A stretch of DNA of 64,000 nt. It comes from Paramecium sonneborni (taxonomy: Eukaryota; Ciliophora; Oligohymenophorea; Peniculida; Parameciidae). The DNA is taken from the NCBI GenBank assembly GCA_905182985.1, contig CAJJDN010000177.1:20173-84172 (forward strand), read 5' to 3'. Numbering within the stretch: the first letter of the stretch is position 1; the number at the start of each line of letters is the position of its first letter. A program made the translations under genes and the position numbers. This document shows, in pieces, positions 23,148-36,087 of this stretch. The notes beneath the pieces were generated by a model that did no database searches, was not told the origin of the DNA, and saw nothing but the letters and a program-made list of their open reading frames with translations.

Positions 23148-25731
23148 TTAATTTTGGTGATTCAATATATGGTTCTTCAGGTTCTCTATAACCTTACATA
23201 TACATATGACATGCTTTTGCTAATTTATTAATTTCTGTTAATTCTTTATTGAATGCTTCATGGTCACTAAAATAGAATGGAATAATAATACAATGCATTT
23301 TTTTTTCCTTATTCTCCTCCAAAGTTATAAAGTGCATTAATTGCATCAGTATCAATTTTAATATGAAATTTCTTTTTTCCTTTTTAATCAACAGAGAATG
23401 AAGGTGGTTTTGATTTTTCAGTTTCAGGAGCAGGTATAGATAAAGCTCTAGGAGGAGGTCTTTATTTATTATCAAAGAATCCTTAAGCTGGTTTACGACG
23501 ATTAGTCATAGATGGAGCTTAAGGAACACTTTCATAATCATTGTTAAGGAATTGAGTTCCAAGATTTTTGAGTTCATCAAAGTCTTCTTATTATTATGGT
23601 TATTGTTATTGAGATTGTTATTCTTTTTTAATAGGTTATGAATGAATAATGGAACTACGATTCAATTCAGCTAATGGTTCAATAGTATTAGTGATATATT
23701 CAATAGCTTAATGGATTTATAATTTATGATTGGGGAATTACTATTGAAAGATAAGATGAAGGAAATAAATAATCATAGCTCTAATATCATAATATGGTGT
23801 TGATTTAAATAGAAAAAGTAATGAATCTATTATATTACGTTGATCCCATGTTTAAAGTATATAATTAGTTTTAATTCCTTAATCTTCATTATCAACTAGC
23901 AAGTTCTAACAAATTAAATTATTCTTACTTTTAAAATTGTGAGAATCTATAATAGAAGACAAGGTGATATTTTAGACATAAGATACTAATCAAAAAGTAT
24001 CAAATGTTCAGAAATATCTGTTTGCTGGTTAAACAAATAAAAGATCTTTTCTAAGAATTTTATTTGAAATGACTCTTCATAATCATTAAAATGTAAATCA
24101 CAACATTGATTTTCATTGTATGCAAATATTAGCATATCTAAAATATCTTTAGATGAAATAAAATGATGATAGTGTTATGGATTTTATAAATAAACCTGAC
24201 ATGCTAATTACAAATATTTAGAGAACACTTATTCACTGATGCATTATTAATGCAATTTTGGATTCCATAAGATATGAATAAAAAAGTGATCCAATAATCG
24301 ATTATCTCCTATAAGAGATTTGGTTTCACTTAATAATTCAACACATTTTGTATTAATTAAGGGTTTATCAAAACTCATTATAATAGAAGCAATAGTTAAG
24401 AAGAATTAATTATTGAATGCTTCTGCTTGTAATTAATGATTATTTTTGAAGATATAATTAATGACTTCGAAAATAGTAGATAAATTAAGTTATGCTTAAT
24501 TGATTTATTTATATAGTGTTCCACTTAGATGTAACATCACATAAAATAATTTGAATCCTCCTTAGAAATGAAATTTATTTTTATCTGCTATAATTGATCC
24601 ACTTTTAGGTTATAATGTAGCATTACAATTACCCATAACATCTATTATATGATTAGCATCTGCAAATTCAGGAATATAAATTGACATAATTCTCTCAAAG
24701 TATTTATCTAAACATGCTGGTAAAGTTTTTAATTATTTGAAATCCATTTATAATTATCCATATACTGATTGAATAGTTTTAATTCTAGATAGCTAATTAT
24801 GAATTTATATACTTTGTGGATGATTAATTCATTATTATTACACATTATGCTGTACCAAATAAATTCTCACATATTGTAAATCTTGTTAATGCTATATTCT
24901 GATTTAAACGAGGAAAGTCTAATGTCATTGTCTTTGATTATTCATTGTTGAAATATAACTCAAATTCATAATTAAAATTACAGTTAAATGTGAAGATGTG
25001 AATTTCTTTGGGCATTCATGTGATATACCTATGAAATTCATTCCATTCTTTAATTGACCTATCAATATTGCACCATTATCTGCTTCTTAATATATTGCAG
25101 GAATTATCCTATAATAGACACTGCCTCTCAATATAAAGCATTCTAATCCACCTCCTCCTTATTATCCTTATCCATGAACACTTATTATTTTTTATACTCC
25201 CATGTTCTATTCATTATATTATTCATAATTGACATTCTCCACTTAAATCCAAATGCAAAATCCAAAACCCTCAACGAATGGCCAAGTAACTTTCTCCACT
25301 TTCATCCCACTCCCCATGCCACTGAAATAGAACATATTCTGTTATTGCTATCGAAGTGATTCCTATATTTTCGGATTTCAACTACTTTATACAATGTTAA
25401 TAATGAGCCATAGTATTCTGCTCTCAATTATTATGGTAGCTCTTTGAAGTAATGTTTCAATACTTTCCTTGACAAGTAACCTCTCTATGCTGTTAGTATT
25501 GCTGCTCGAATCTTTTTTAATGTGATTATATATAATTACATCCTACAAAAGGCAATCTTAAAATTAACCTAAAAGTGAGTTGTACTTATAATTTAACAAT
25601 CCCTCCTCAAATCTTAATTGAGAAGCATTTGCTACAATATTGTACTTTTAATTGAACTCACTCACAGTTTTTCCATATTTATCTTAAAACATATTAATAT
25701 ATTTAACATAATGATTAATCATTTTTATCAT
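18679..25731 (-). CDS. Neurobeachin-class BEACH protein (ConA-like, PH-BEACH, BEACH, WD40)
   Basis: Giant scaffold protein of over 2,200 residues, expected at endomembranes in vesicle traffic. In order: an N-terminal helical part; a concanavalin-A-like domain (FYFSGMGSGMKVEKVTWPFV then EGFGFCIWIQVE, about 25,350-25,250); an armadillo-like middle; a 24-Gln run (23074-23145); a helical region; PH-BEACH (ALEIFFIDG, about 20,900); BEACH (SNFKYLLLLNNLASRSYNDL, TQYPVFPWVI, FHYGSHYSS, RLEPFT, GKTQNGLLVNNVQLPKWA); and WD40 repeats to the TGA at 18679. Many short introns join it, including one of 25 nt after the Gln run that shows the two halves are one gene. The start is uncertain: I used MIKMINHYVKY at 25731, and an upstream open frame from 25868 could be a first exon. 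It is too long for me to verify every junction. Confidence 0.85.
23074..23145 (+). repeat. (TTA)24 microsatellite encoding polyglutamine on the minus strand
   Basis: Seventy-two bases of perfect trinucleotide repeat inside the BEACH gene. In the gene's frame on the minus strand it reads TAA 24 times, which is 24 glutamines in the ciliate code. The flanks are SPKLK before and TVAKQP after. No CAA or CAG interrupts it. Confidence 0.95.
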
Positions 25732-26069
25732 TCAATTATCATTCCAATATTAAATACAAATCTCATAAACATTCTTCTATTTTATAAAGTTCTAATTCTG
25801 TCTAATAATATTCTCATTATTTTTACTGTCTACTTTCTTATTTCAAATAAGTCCAAATTTTGATTCATATTTCCACCTTAGAATTTTAAATTTATTTCTA
25901 GTATGACTATTATATTCTATATCATTCTCTTTTTATAACTAATACACTTTATTAAATTAGTAAATCATTTTTGGAGTGAATAAGATTCATTATTAAAAAA
26001 TTATAAATTGAAATTATTTATGATTTCATAATTTAATTAAAATATGTATTGAAATTAAATTCTAAAAAA
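25732..26069. other. Spacer upstream of the BEACH gene; possible first exon
   Basis: About 340 bp. The minus frame from 25868 (MNQNLDLFEIRKQTVKIMRI) is open for about 45 codons and may be a first exon of the BEACH gene, but I found no short intron that joins it. The remainder is plain AT-rich spacer. Confidence 0.4.
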
Positions 26070-27721
26070 TCATTAAAATTTGATAATTTAAATATTAATA
26101 AATATAATTCTCATTTTTATAAGATTTTTCTATGAGAAATGAATTATTCTCTATCTTAGACTTGACTATGTCTTTCTGTATAGAAATTGTTTCGTTTGCT
26201 GGCTTAAAGAATTAATAATAAATAAATTACAAATTTCTTCTTCTTAAGGTTCTTCATTTAATCCTTATAAATTAAGTTTAAAATCAAATTTTTTCTTCAT
26301 AGTTTATTAAGCAAATTGAATATATTTTTTAACAATTTCATCTGCTTTTTGTATAGTTTATTTATTAATATGTTATGATTTAGTACCTAATTCGCTAATA
26401 ATTTTTTTAGAATTAGATGATTTAGCTTTAGTACTTAGTAATTTTTAATTTTATTATGAATTATACTATGATGGAATCATATATTTAAATTCAACTTTTT
26501 ATTTAGTTTCAACAGTATTTAAACCTTTAATTTAATCATGAATTTTAAGCATAAGATCTTCAGAAATAGGAGGTGGTCTTTTGAAAGTTCTATCAGTTAA
26601 ACAACCACCTTTGGCAATTTTATCAATTTGATGAATTGTAATTTTTTTGGGCAAAGGTTAATAAACTTTTTTGAGAACATCTTGTTTAGTTGAGGTACTA
26701 CTATGCATACTTCCATTATTATTATTATGATCTTATCTAATACTTTTTTATTAACCTTAAAATCCTTAAACAGAAGTACTGATAGGTAATAAATCTGATG
26801 AGACTGCACTTCTTAATTGTTTCATTTTCTAATATTCTTTTAGCATTCTTTAAATGGTTTATGAATCACTCTACATTCTTGTTAATTTAGGTTTAGTATC
26901 AAAATCATTAAATTGTTGAACTGCATTTCCTAATTCTAAAGGTTCATCTTTAATTTGTTTGGTATTTGAAGATATTTTGGATTCACTTTTAGAATTGTTC
27001 CCTATATATAATAAATTTGATTATACCTTTCTTATTGCTCTCAGTGTACTTGAGTTTGATACTTTTTGAATTAATAGATTGTTTTTTATGTTTGGTATAT
27101 AATTGATTAACTTATACAATGCAATCTTTTAAAGTGATGTCTGATTATTCAGATTGATTCAATTATTTTAGATTTCTAATTATCTATAATCCTTTTAAAT
27201 CAAAACCTTATTTATTAAATTCTTAAGTTCCTTCTTCATAAATGTCATGTTCTTGAGTTTCGAAACTTATATTATCTGTCAATTTTGAATTCAATACTTA
27301 TCGACTAATAACTTATTATTGAGTCTATTCTCGATCTTTCTAATAAAACAATTTATCGTATCTATTGTTTCTCTTATTCATAATTTTAAAAGCATCTGTT
27401 GCACTTAAGTTTGGATGCATATGTTTATAATTCTAAATGTAAAACTCTGTAAGTATATCTAAACGTGGCTTAACTTCTTCTTAATTATAGAATCTTTTAA
27501 TATAACATTACCAATTCCATATACCTTTTCAAATATTCCATCCTCTCATCTAATATTACATAATCCTTAAAATATATTACATGAGGGGCATGAGGAATCT
27601 ATGCTATTATTTCATTTATTGGTTTTGCAAAGTAGAAATTAAATGCTTCAAAGTATTTCTCTTATAAATATTCTCTCATCTTTCTTCTTGCACCCATTTA
27701 ACATAAATCACATCTCTTCAT
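26070..27721 (-). CDS. Unknown 531-residue basic protein
   Basis: Starts MKRCDLCQMGARRKMREYLQ, with an isolated CxxC. It continues with an aromatic-rich block (EAFNFYFAKPINEIIAQIPH) and then a long Lys/Gln/Ser-rich low-complexity region. A more conserved-looking C-terminal helix pair follows (ADEIVKKYIQFAQQTMKKKF; FDFKLNLQGLNEEPQEEEIC). Two introns (31 nt with AAG, 25 nt with TAG) give exactly 532 codons. No signal peptide or membrane span, and no family recognised. It sits head-to-tail with three further minus-strand genes, each about 50-70 nt apart; this is ordinary Paramecium packing rather than an operon. Confidence 0.7.
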
Positions 27722-27790
27722 TTTATTTAATAATTCATATAAAATCAAGAGTCTCTCAATTAATTTTTTAATACATTATATATATATATA

Positions 27791-29049
27791 TCATTTATGT
27801 AATAATTACATCTCTAATTTTCTATTATCCTATGCTATTACACGAATCTAATATTATGTTAAATATATTATAATTTACCCTATCTTCTAAATCTTTTATT
27901 TCCTCATCATAATCTATTTCTCTCAATAATTCTCTTAATTTTATATTCTCTTCTTCTAATATTTTTATCTAATTTATTTCAATATATTACATTCTCAATC
28001 ACTTTCTCTTTATTATCATTTGGCTTTTCTCTCCTACTTACTTTCTCATCATAATTTGCTGTATCATATCTAAATCTATATTAAACTTCTTCATGTTTCA
28101 ATTTCTAATATGCAATCTATTATTATTGCAATTCTAACTATAATTATTCCACTTTCTAATCTAATTTCATTTCTTCTTAAATCTATTAATTCAATTTCTC
28201 ATTCTCTATTATTAAACCTGTAATCTTATCTTCTAAATCCATTACCAATTTTTCTATCTTGTTTTCTTGATTCATTTATTCTAATTCTTTCCATTTCTTA
28301 CAATCAAATTATTCAAATTATTTTAACAAATTCTCATATTAACTCTCCAATTCTTATAATTTTTTAGATTATAAATCCCTCTCTTAAGTAAGTTATTCAA
28401 CATTACTTATTTTTAATAATTGTTGATTATCTTAATTTAATTTTTCATTCAATTTTTAAAGCATTTAAATCTTGTTTTCCAATTCCTTAATGAATTAAGT
28501 ACTATTCCCTCTTTATATATTAGATTCTAATTAAAATATTTATTATTATAATGCATGATTCTAATTCTTAAGAATTTCAACATCAGACTATAACTTTTAA
28601 GTTGTAGTATGTGAAACATTTTAATTTATTGGTTATTATGATATTCCTCTAAATTATATATTAGGTTTAGTAATTGGAGAATTTGCTTAAAAGTGTTTCT
28701 AACTATAATTCTTTTATAAAGGTGAAGTAATTTATTACTATTATTACTATTATATTTGAAATTATGTATTCCTACGAAGGGGAGCAGGAGACATGAAAAT
28801 AGCATTGTTTTCATTTAGTCTACTTGCATTATTATTATTAATATTATTGTTAGTCGATTAATCAATTGTTTGATTCTATTATTTGACTTTGAATTGAACA
28901 TTGTAAATTTGATTATTTTTATAATCACTATTAAGAGTAATAGCAGTTTTGAATTATTTATGTTTAGGTGTTGTACGAAAATTATCTAAATCTTGATTAA
29001 AATCAATTTATGATAATGGTTATCTTGTTGATATAGTTTTTGTATTCAT
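27791..29049 (-). CDS. Coiled-coil protein, 401 residues
   Basis: MNTKTISTRQPLSQIDFNQD begins a disordered N-terminal 130 residues with Asn and Gln runs (NNNINNNN; QQQQQQQ). From about residue 170 it is continuous heptad sequence (LQSDVEILKNQNHALQQQIF; KLVMDLEDKITGLIIENEKL). Two introns (22 and 31 nt, both TAG) close the frame at 402 codons. Architecture suggests a structural cytoskeletal or centriolar component, but coiled coils give no specific identity. The TGA at 27791-27793 overlaps the edge of a (TA)n run that separates it from the next gene. Confidence 0.75.
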
Positions 29050-29101
29050 AACAGTTAAATTATATATTTATATATATATAAACAAAATTGTTAGTAGTAT
29101 A

Positions 29102-29677
29102 TCAACCAAATGATTGATCTAATGCTTCTTTTTTTTTGGTATATTCTTAAACTTGTAATTCTAATTATTGTATTCTTGAGATTAATTGTTTTTTTTCTTC
29201 AAGGAAGAGTTTTTTTTCTTCATAAAATATTTTTTTTTCTTCTTCATATCGTTTAAAACGTTCACGTACTTTTTGTTATATTTATTATAACTAAAGTTTA
29301 AATTGGTTTGAAGGACCAAAATCAGATGTTTGACTTGAAATGGATTAACAAAGTAAGAATTCTTTATGCTCAGTATTTTATTTGCGTGTAATTGAGAATT
29401 CACTTTTTTATGGAGTAACAGAGATTCTTGCAATATTATTGATACTAGGTTCATTTAAACTCTTTCTACTTTAGATAGTCTTAGTAATTGATGGTGATTT
29501 ACTCTACATATAGGAATTAAGAAGAGTTTAGAATTATTTAAGTCTATTATCTTGATTATTGAATCTCACACAAGGATTGCTTTATTATTCTCTACATTGA
29601 ATTTTATTTACTGCTCTCTTAATATTCTATGGAGATAAACAATGATAAATAGATCCTTATTTAGACTATGTTTACAT
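29102..29677 (-). CDS. Small charged coiled-coil protein, 191 residues
   Basis: Intron-free frame, MQTQSKQGSIYHCLSPQNIK... to ...KKKEALDQSFG. The first 110 residues are Ser/Asn-rich and probably disordered. The rest is a Glu/Lys helix with a repeated EEKK motif (YEEKKLFLEEKKQLISRIQQ). On the plus strand this region is T-homopolymer-rich, so the frame depends on exact A counts in several A8-A9 runs; with the counts given it is open throughout. No family recognised. Confidence 0.68.
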
Positions 29678-29743
29678 TATAAAATATTAATTATCATATT
29701 AATATATAGATATATACCATCAATATTTAATATATAATAAATA

Positions 29744-30665
29744 TCAACCATAGAATTCTATCATTTTTAATGATACTAAGGCAGTTTCTCTAACTATTTA
29801 ATCTTAACTCTTTGAATATTAATTTAAAATTTGAAGAGTAATTTCTTTATTTGAATTAACTGTTTAAAAAGCAGCAATAGCTTCATGACGAGCTATAGCT
29901 GGTTAATTTTCATCTTTTATCATATTAATTAATGCTTCATGAATTTATTTTGGAGCTTCACCAACTTAACCAATAACAAAACAAATCTAGAATTAAATTA
30001 GTAATTACTTCATGTTTAAATAAAGCTCCAAGTTTATTACTTATTAATAATTAATCTATTTAATCAAAATATTTATTAGCATTATTTCTTAAATAATATA
30101 ATGCTCTATATTTATTAAATAATGTAGTATTATCATCTAATATGTATTCAACTGGATTTCTATCTAATTCTTAAAAAGGAGCAGCTGGTTCTCTTGTTCC
30201 TAAATACATTTTTCCATATAAAAATCCAAGTTCTTAAATTGTTTTTGCCTTCTCTAAACCAATAATACAAGTATCTTATAAGATATTTAAATTATCATTA
30301 ACATTCTTTTTAGAATATTATTCAAATATCTCTAAAGCTTCTTTTTAATTAATATTTGCTAATGCTTCTGCTGCCTCATGTCTTACTACATCATATTAAG
30401 TTTCATCTTTAATTACATCTATTAAGAATTAAGTAATCTAAGATTCCAAACTTAAATCTGCTTATCCTAATGCATAAGCAATCTCATGTAATAATAAACA
30501 TGATTTATTTTCTACCTTATTTAAATAATTAAATCCCTATTTCAATAATTATATTGCTTCCATATTATTTATTGTTCTCAATTCAAATATTGCACTGTAT
30601 ATCTAATCTACTGTCGAAATTTCATTGATAATGATTTCATAAAATTATTGTGGTGATTTTTACAT
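29744..30665 (-). CDS. DOHH: Deoxyhypusine hydroxylase
   Basis: 299-residue HEAT-repeat di-iron mono-oxygenase that completes hypusine formation on eIF5A in the cytosol. Human DOHH has 302 residues. The four metal-binding His-Glu pairs are visible in order: LLLHEIAYALGQ, VVRHEAAEALANI, ALFKHEICFVIGQ and AIARHEAIAAF. Family-typical stretches include ALEIFEQYS followed by DTCIIGLEK, and FNKYRALYYLRNN. One 22-nt intron (GTAATTAC..TCTAG) splits the third HE repeat and restores ICFVIGQVGEAP. The start MQKSPQQFYEIIINEIS is the first ATG. All key residues are present, so the enzyme should be active. Confidence 0.95.
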
Positions 30666-30685
30666 TATTTTTATAAAAATTATTA

Positions 30686-31861
30686 TCAATAATTATATCT
30701 TCTTAAATTCAATAAGCTTCTTTATTTTGTATCTATAAGTTCATCTTTTAAAGATCTCAATAATGCTATTCTTTATTAAAATTATTGTTCTTCTATTCTT
30801 ATCACTCTTTCTAATTCTTATCCAATCTAATTATAACATTAATTAATTTTTACATTTTCTCTCTAATTTTTTGTACATTCACTCAATTATTATTATTATT
30901 CTAAATTTCTACTTAGCATATCAGCTTCGATTAATATTTCTTAATGAGCCTTCTTAACATTATCTAAATCCACTCTCAATTTAGATATTTTTCTATTTAA
31001 TTATTAATTTTAACTCAATAATTGTTAATTTGTCTATGACAACTCATTTATTGTTGAATTATTATGCAATTATTTAACATTAATCTATTATTAACTAATA
31101 TAATTTAAAGCCTCTTAATATTATCTTCTTGTATGAATTAATTCTTTATTCTTTAACATCAATTCCTCTTTAATCTTATTTATTTTCAATATATTTTAAT
31201 ACTTATGTAAATTAACTTTTTGTTGTGTCAGTTTACTTACTCAATTGATAGAAATCTTTTGATATATTATCATACTCTTATTTTATTCTAAATTTAAATA
31301 CATATATTTATACTATATTATTGTTTATTTTAATCCCTTCACTTCCTCTCCTAATAAAGTTTTCTCACTATTCAATTTACTCACTACAACACTTTCATCT
31401 CCTACAATCTTCTTTTCTTTATTTTATTATTATTCATTCTCATCAATTTTATCCTCCACTTCTTCTATATAAACTTTCAAACTTTTTATCTCCTCCTATT
31501 ATAACTTAATCTATTTTTGATATTATTAAATCTATGTTTTTAACTATTACTCACTAATACATTTTTAATCCTTTAAATCATTATACCTTAAAACTATTTA
31601 TTATAATTACCTTCCCTCTAATTAAGTTAAATGTTATGCAATATCCTTAAATCTTTTTTCCCTTTCCTTATATTCTTATAGTTCAATCTTAAGTTAATTC
31701 ATCTCTTAATCTTTCTCCCTTTCTTCTTCCTATTTATTCATTTAATAATATATAATAATATTATTGTTTAATTTCATTTTTTTATCTTCATTTTCATTTA
31801 TTTTTTACTTAAATACTTATATTTTTATACTTTTGTTTTCTTACTTCTTCGTATAAATCAT
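30686..31861 (-). CDS. Coiled-coil protein, about 376 residues
   Basis: Almost entirely heptad sequence (KTQIQQYQKQIKLQQEEIKS; NRKISKLRVDLDNVKKAHQE) ending RSLLNLRRYNY. Two introns (20 and 25 nt, both with AAG acceptors) make exactly 377 codons from the ATG at 31861 (MIYTKKQEN). An alternative ATG at 31917 (MKIIENDKNKRIS), with one more 20- or 23-nt intron, also keeps frame and may be the true start. No globular domain is visible; probably cytoskeletal. Confidence 0.72.
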
Positions 31862-32018
31862 TCTACTAAATTATTTATGGATATTCTTTTGTTTTTATCA
31901 TTTTCTATTATCTTCATCTTTTAGATTATCATTAATTATCTTATATATTAAATTATTTATATTATTATAATTTACTATACCTGTATTTTACATAAATATA
32001 TAGAAAAATCAATTAGAA

Positions 32019-32150
32019 AAATGACAACTTTATTTATGAGATAAAAACTTAATGAAAATATTTTATACAATTAAGATCCCAAAATATAAAATATCCCTTT
32101 TATGAAATCAATTTGTTTATACACTTTTTTTTTATTTTCAATGAATTTAT
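32019..32150. repeat. 132-bp direct repeat, copy 1
   Basis: Starts AAATGACAACTTTATTTATG and ends CAATGAATTTAT. It then continues GGTATATTAATTC. Identical to 34034-34165. Confidence 0.9.
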
Positions 32151-34033
32151 GGTATATTAATTCAAATTTTTATAATTTTTATAATGATTACACTAAATTC
32201 ATACAACCTATATTATCAACCAATTTATGCAAAATCTTATCAAACATCTTTTTATCCTATATTCTTCTCATAATTATTTATTAGTTTTACACTATTTTCC
32301 CTCTAATATTGTACCTAGAATTTCAGCTGAAGGCTTTTTTCGTAATTCCTACTTTTTTTACCTTTTCAAGTATAAGTCATATTTTATATATTTGATAATT
32401 ATTTAAAATTAGATTATAGATAGCAAATGCATTTATTTACAATTTTATAGCCAATAACATCATTATGTTTTTCATCAACTTCTCGAATATTTTCATCCAA
32501 TTTTAATATGGAGAAATTGCAAAAATAAATTAAATATATATTATAATTTTTCATAATTTAAATTTGATATTCAAATTAACCTTGATGAAGATATAGATTT
32601 AAAACTGTTGAATCCGAAACTTAAATAAAATCAAAATTTTATTCACAATTATGAGAATGAATTTATTACAAATCATAAATTATAATAAAGTAAAAAAATG
32701 AATAACTGAACTTTAAACAACATTTCTTAGAACAACTGAATATTTATTTTCTAAGAAAATTATTAGAGACAAGATTTTGATTTTTGAATTGTTTCTAAAA
32801 TTAAGTATAAAAAGATAGATTTAATAAAGTTTGCCTTTAAAAAAAATAAGAAAAATATCTAAATAATAGTATTTTGATTTTTTTTTGATTATTTAATTAG
32901 AAAATAATAGTTAATTAGTGGAGGACAATGCATTTTATTCTAATATTCTGATTAAAATAAATGAATCCAAGCAAATTTTTTAAAAAAGAACAGCTCCAAA
33001 TATCAAAGGACAAAATGATGGTTAAAGCCTCAAAAGAAAAAAAATTTATTATACTTATTTAATTATTTTTCTGAAAAAAAGATTTTTGCTGTCAGAAGAT
33101 AAAAATACAATAATGGCCTTTTTTGTGTTATTCTTAAAAGAATTTATGATTAAATAAGTTAAATACTATATGAAATTTTTATTTAAAAATCATACCCATA
33201 AAATATGAAATTAATAATTTGCATTTTTAAAAATTTTTTAATTAATTGATTATAGTGTACGATTTTTTTTTTACAAAATAATTATCATTTCTTTTTAGAG
33301 TAGGGTAAAACAAAAAATACAATAAAAGAAAATTTTAAGTTTTATTAATTAAACAATTAATTTATTTCAATAATTAGAAGATTTATTTGAAAAAGTATTA
33401 TAAATTTTATGGAATTATTCTGCCTTATTAATTTATATTCTTTTCTCACGAAAACTATGATTTTTAAATATAGTAAAATAGTTAATTAGTAGTTTTATTT
33501 CTATAATTAATGTGTATGATGTCTTATCATCGGAAATATAAATAAATTTATTAAAATATAGATTCTAGCTCATCAAAAAGATTCTTGTTTAAAATTTTTG
33601 GATAGCATTATTTTAATACCTAAAAATGTAATCCCCTCTAAAAATACTTGACAGTTTAAACTAAACAAACTCTTATCAAATGCCTGATTATTTGGATATT
33701 TTAGGAACTTAAACTAAAATTTAAATGTAAAGAAAATACAATTTGGGATAAAATACATATAAATATTACACAAGTAATAAAATACGAGGGGAAATCAACT
33801 TGAAATAATTATTCATTTGGAATGAGATGTTATCAAATTTTTCAAGATTTTAACGTGTACATAAATTAATATAAGATAGATTATTTGCTGAAAAAAAATG
33901 GTTTACTTGATAATGTTCCCAAAGAATTATCAGTTGATCACTATAAAATTTTCAAATTGATAATCAATTTAATTAACTTAAAAAATTTTTATAATAATAA
34001 TTTTAATAGAATTAATGTATTTTTATACAATTN

Positions 34034-34165
34034 AAATGACAACTTTATTTATGAGATAAAAACTTAATGAAAATATTTTATACAATTAAGATCCCAAAAT
34101 ATAAAATATCCCTTTTATGAAATCAATTTGTTTATACACTTTTTTTTTATTTTCAATGAATTTAT
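34034..34165. repeat. 132-bp direct repeat, copy 2, beginning at the N
   Basis: Identical to 32019-32150 but begins immediately after the N at 34033 and continues TAATAATTCATAT. The contig to the right of the N therefore overlaps an internal part of the left contig and then diverges from it. Confidence 0.9.
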
Positions 34166-34752
34166 TAATAATTCATATATTAATTACAAAAAATTATTAA
34201 ATATTTTAATCATTAGAAAACATTTGTATGTTTTCAAAAATTTTAGGTTAATTATAAAACATTATCAAATATTTTAATCAATATAATCCTTTATTAGTTA
34301 TTTTTTAAGTTTTCTATTAATTATCAAATGTATTAATAAATATCAAACTTGTGAATTTATCAAAAAAATTTATTTTTCGACTTAAAATATTTAAGTCTAT
34401 TGATTAATATGATATTATTGTAGTTTATGAAAAAATTGTATTCAACTAAAATTTTACAAAACATAATTTATATATATACAATTATTTAATATCATGCAAA
34501 TAAATGTATTGAAACATAAACATTTATATAACGACATTAATTTTATAATAATTCTTTATAAATAGTAATTCGTTTTTAATTAATAGAAATTATGAAACAT
34601 AAAATTTTATAATTAATATTAATATTAATGCATATTTTTTGCAAACAACTTATGAGAACTTATTATATATAAACTTTAATTTATTTTATAAATTTAATAG
34701 TATTAAAAATATTTTAGAATGCATTTTATATGATAATAAATTTAAGTTAAAT

Positions 34753-35894
34753 TCACTTGATTTCATCCAATTAGTTCTTGCTTTTAAAGTATTCAATATC
34801 TTTATCTGACAGTTATATCAATCTACCATAATTATCTACCAAATGATTGCCATCTTAATTCATAACATAACCATTTTCATCTACCTGATATATAATTTCA
34901 TCCTCTTCGTTCTCATTTTCATGAATGATTGACATTTTATCTAAAATTAAATTATATGTACATCTTTCCATATCTTCTTTTGTTAAAATAATTTATTATT
35001 CTTCTTAATTCAATAAACGGACAGGGGATTCTTTTTCTTTTATTAAATCACAATTATCTTAGTCTATTGTATCATTATATTAATTGTCAGGTAATTTTCT
35101 ATTTAATAAATAATCATTGACTTATTTATTAAATTATTCATATTTCTTAATATAAGTATCATAAGTGTCTAAGGTTATTTATGATTAAGGTTATTATGAT
35201 TAAGTGGATTGTAATTTCAACTAATTATCAACATATTATTGCAATTCTTAAGTTATTTCTTATTTTATTCCAGAATAAAAAGTAAGCTAATGTGTTTATT
35301 GTAATTATATTTTTTTTAATTCATCAATTTCAAGTTTTAATTTTTTAGTTAATTCTTATTCCTGTACTAATTATAAATTTAATGCTTCTAATTAAGTAGT
35401 AAATGTTTTATTGATTTATTTTTGTTCAATCAAATCTTGTTTTGATTAGTCTAATTCTAATTTAACTAATTCAAAATCTTTTCTAGAGAATTCAAACATC
35501 TTTAACATTTCTTCTCTTAATTGCTTAATTTAGGCTTCGTTAGACGTTTAAGATTGAAAAGCTCCAATAGGGATTTATTATAAAGATCTTTAAGAATGTT
35601 AAGGAGTATCGTGTTAACTTATAAGTCTGCCAGATTAGAATGATTTTGGATTTAAATTTTCTTTATCTCTTTCTCTAGATTAATGGTGTTATTGAAGAAC
35701 AGGCCTTAATTCTTCAGTTTTAAGAACAATTGGTTATTAACAATATTATTATGGCTGTTAAGGAACTACATATTAAGGTTAAAGGAACTGCATACGGTTG
35801 GATTACTATTCTATAAGCAATAAATATAAATAATTTTACATATTCTAGGACATGGACTTGAGGGAGCTGGAGATAAACGACGCTGTTAATGCAT
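34753..35894 (-). CDS. Coiled-coil protein, 370 residues
   Basis: One 29-nt intron (GTAAAATT..CTTATAG) after SSPCPRI; total 371 codons. The N-terminus is Pro/Gln-rich (FLQPQYVVPQQPQQYCQQP). The middle is a coiled coil (REEMLKMFEFSRKDFELVKL; LKLEIDELKKIQLQQ). The C-terminus is a compact acidic block with two similar units, YQVDENGYVMNQDGNHLVDN and YGRLIQLSDKDIEYFKSKN. The start is the ATG of MHQQRRLSPAPS at 35894. No family recognised. Confidence 0.75.
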
Positions 35895-36087
35895 TTTAAA
35901 AATATAAAAATTAAAATATAATGAAGGCTCAACATAATAGCTATCATAAATTACAGTTGAAATTAAATTTTTAATTGTTTCATGCATTATAAATAAGTGA
36001 ATCAAAAGTCAAATTCAATATAATACAAATTATACTTCCTTTATAACTTAATAACTATAAAAAAGAAATATAATTTCAAATAATTAA

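Larger units (their letters stand above)
31918..34752. other. AT-rich gene-poor region with assembly junction
   Basis: About 2.8 kb, the most AT-rich stretch in the window, with frequent TGA in all frames and no coding-like frame. It holds a single N at 34033 and a 132-bp sequence present at both 32019-32150 and 34034-34165, after which the two copies continue differently. It could be a chromosome-end-proximal or incompletely eliminated germline segment. I see no telomeric C4A2/C3A3 repeats. Confidence 0.6.

Noticed and set aside
18679..25731. Two separate genes, one ending after the polyglutamine tract
   Set aside because: A 25-nt intron after QQFQQE joins the upstream half in frame to the helical region before PH-BEACH, and the domain order is that of one neurobeachin-class protein.
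31321..31509. Plus-strand Ser/Leu/Phe-rich frame
   Set aside because: Antisense shadow of the coiled-coil gene at 30686-31861.
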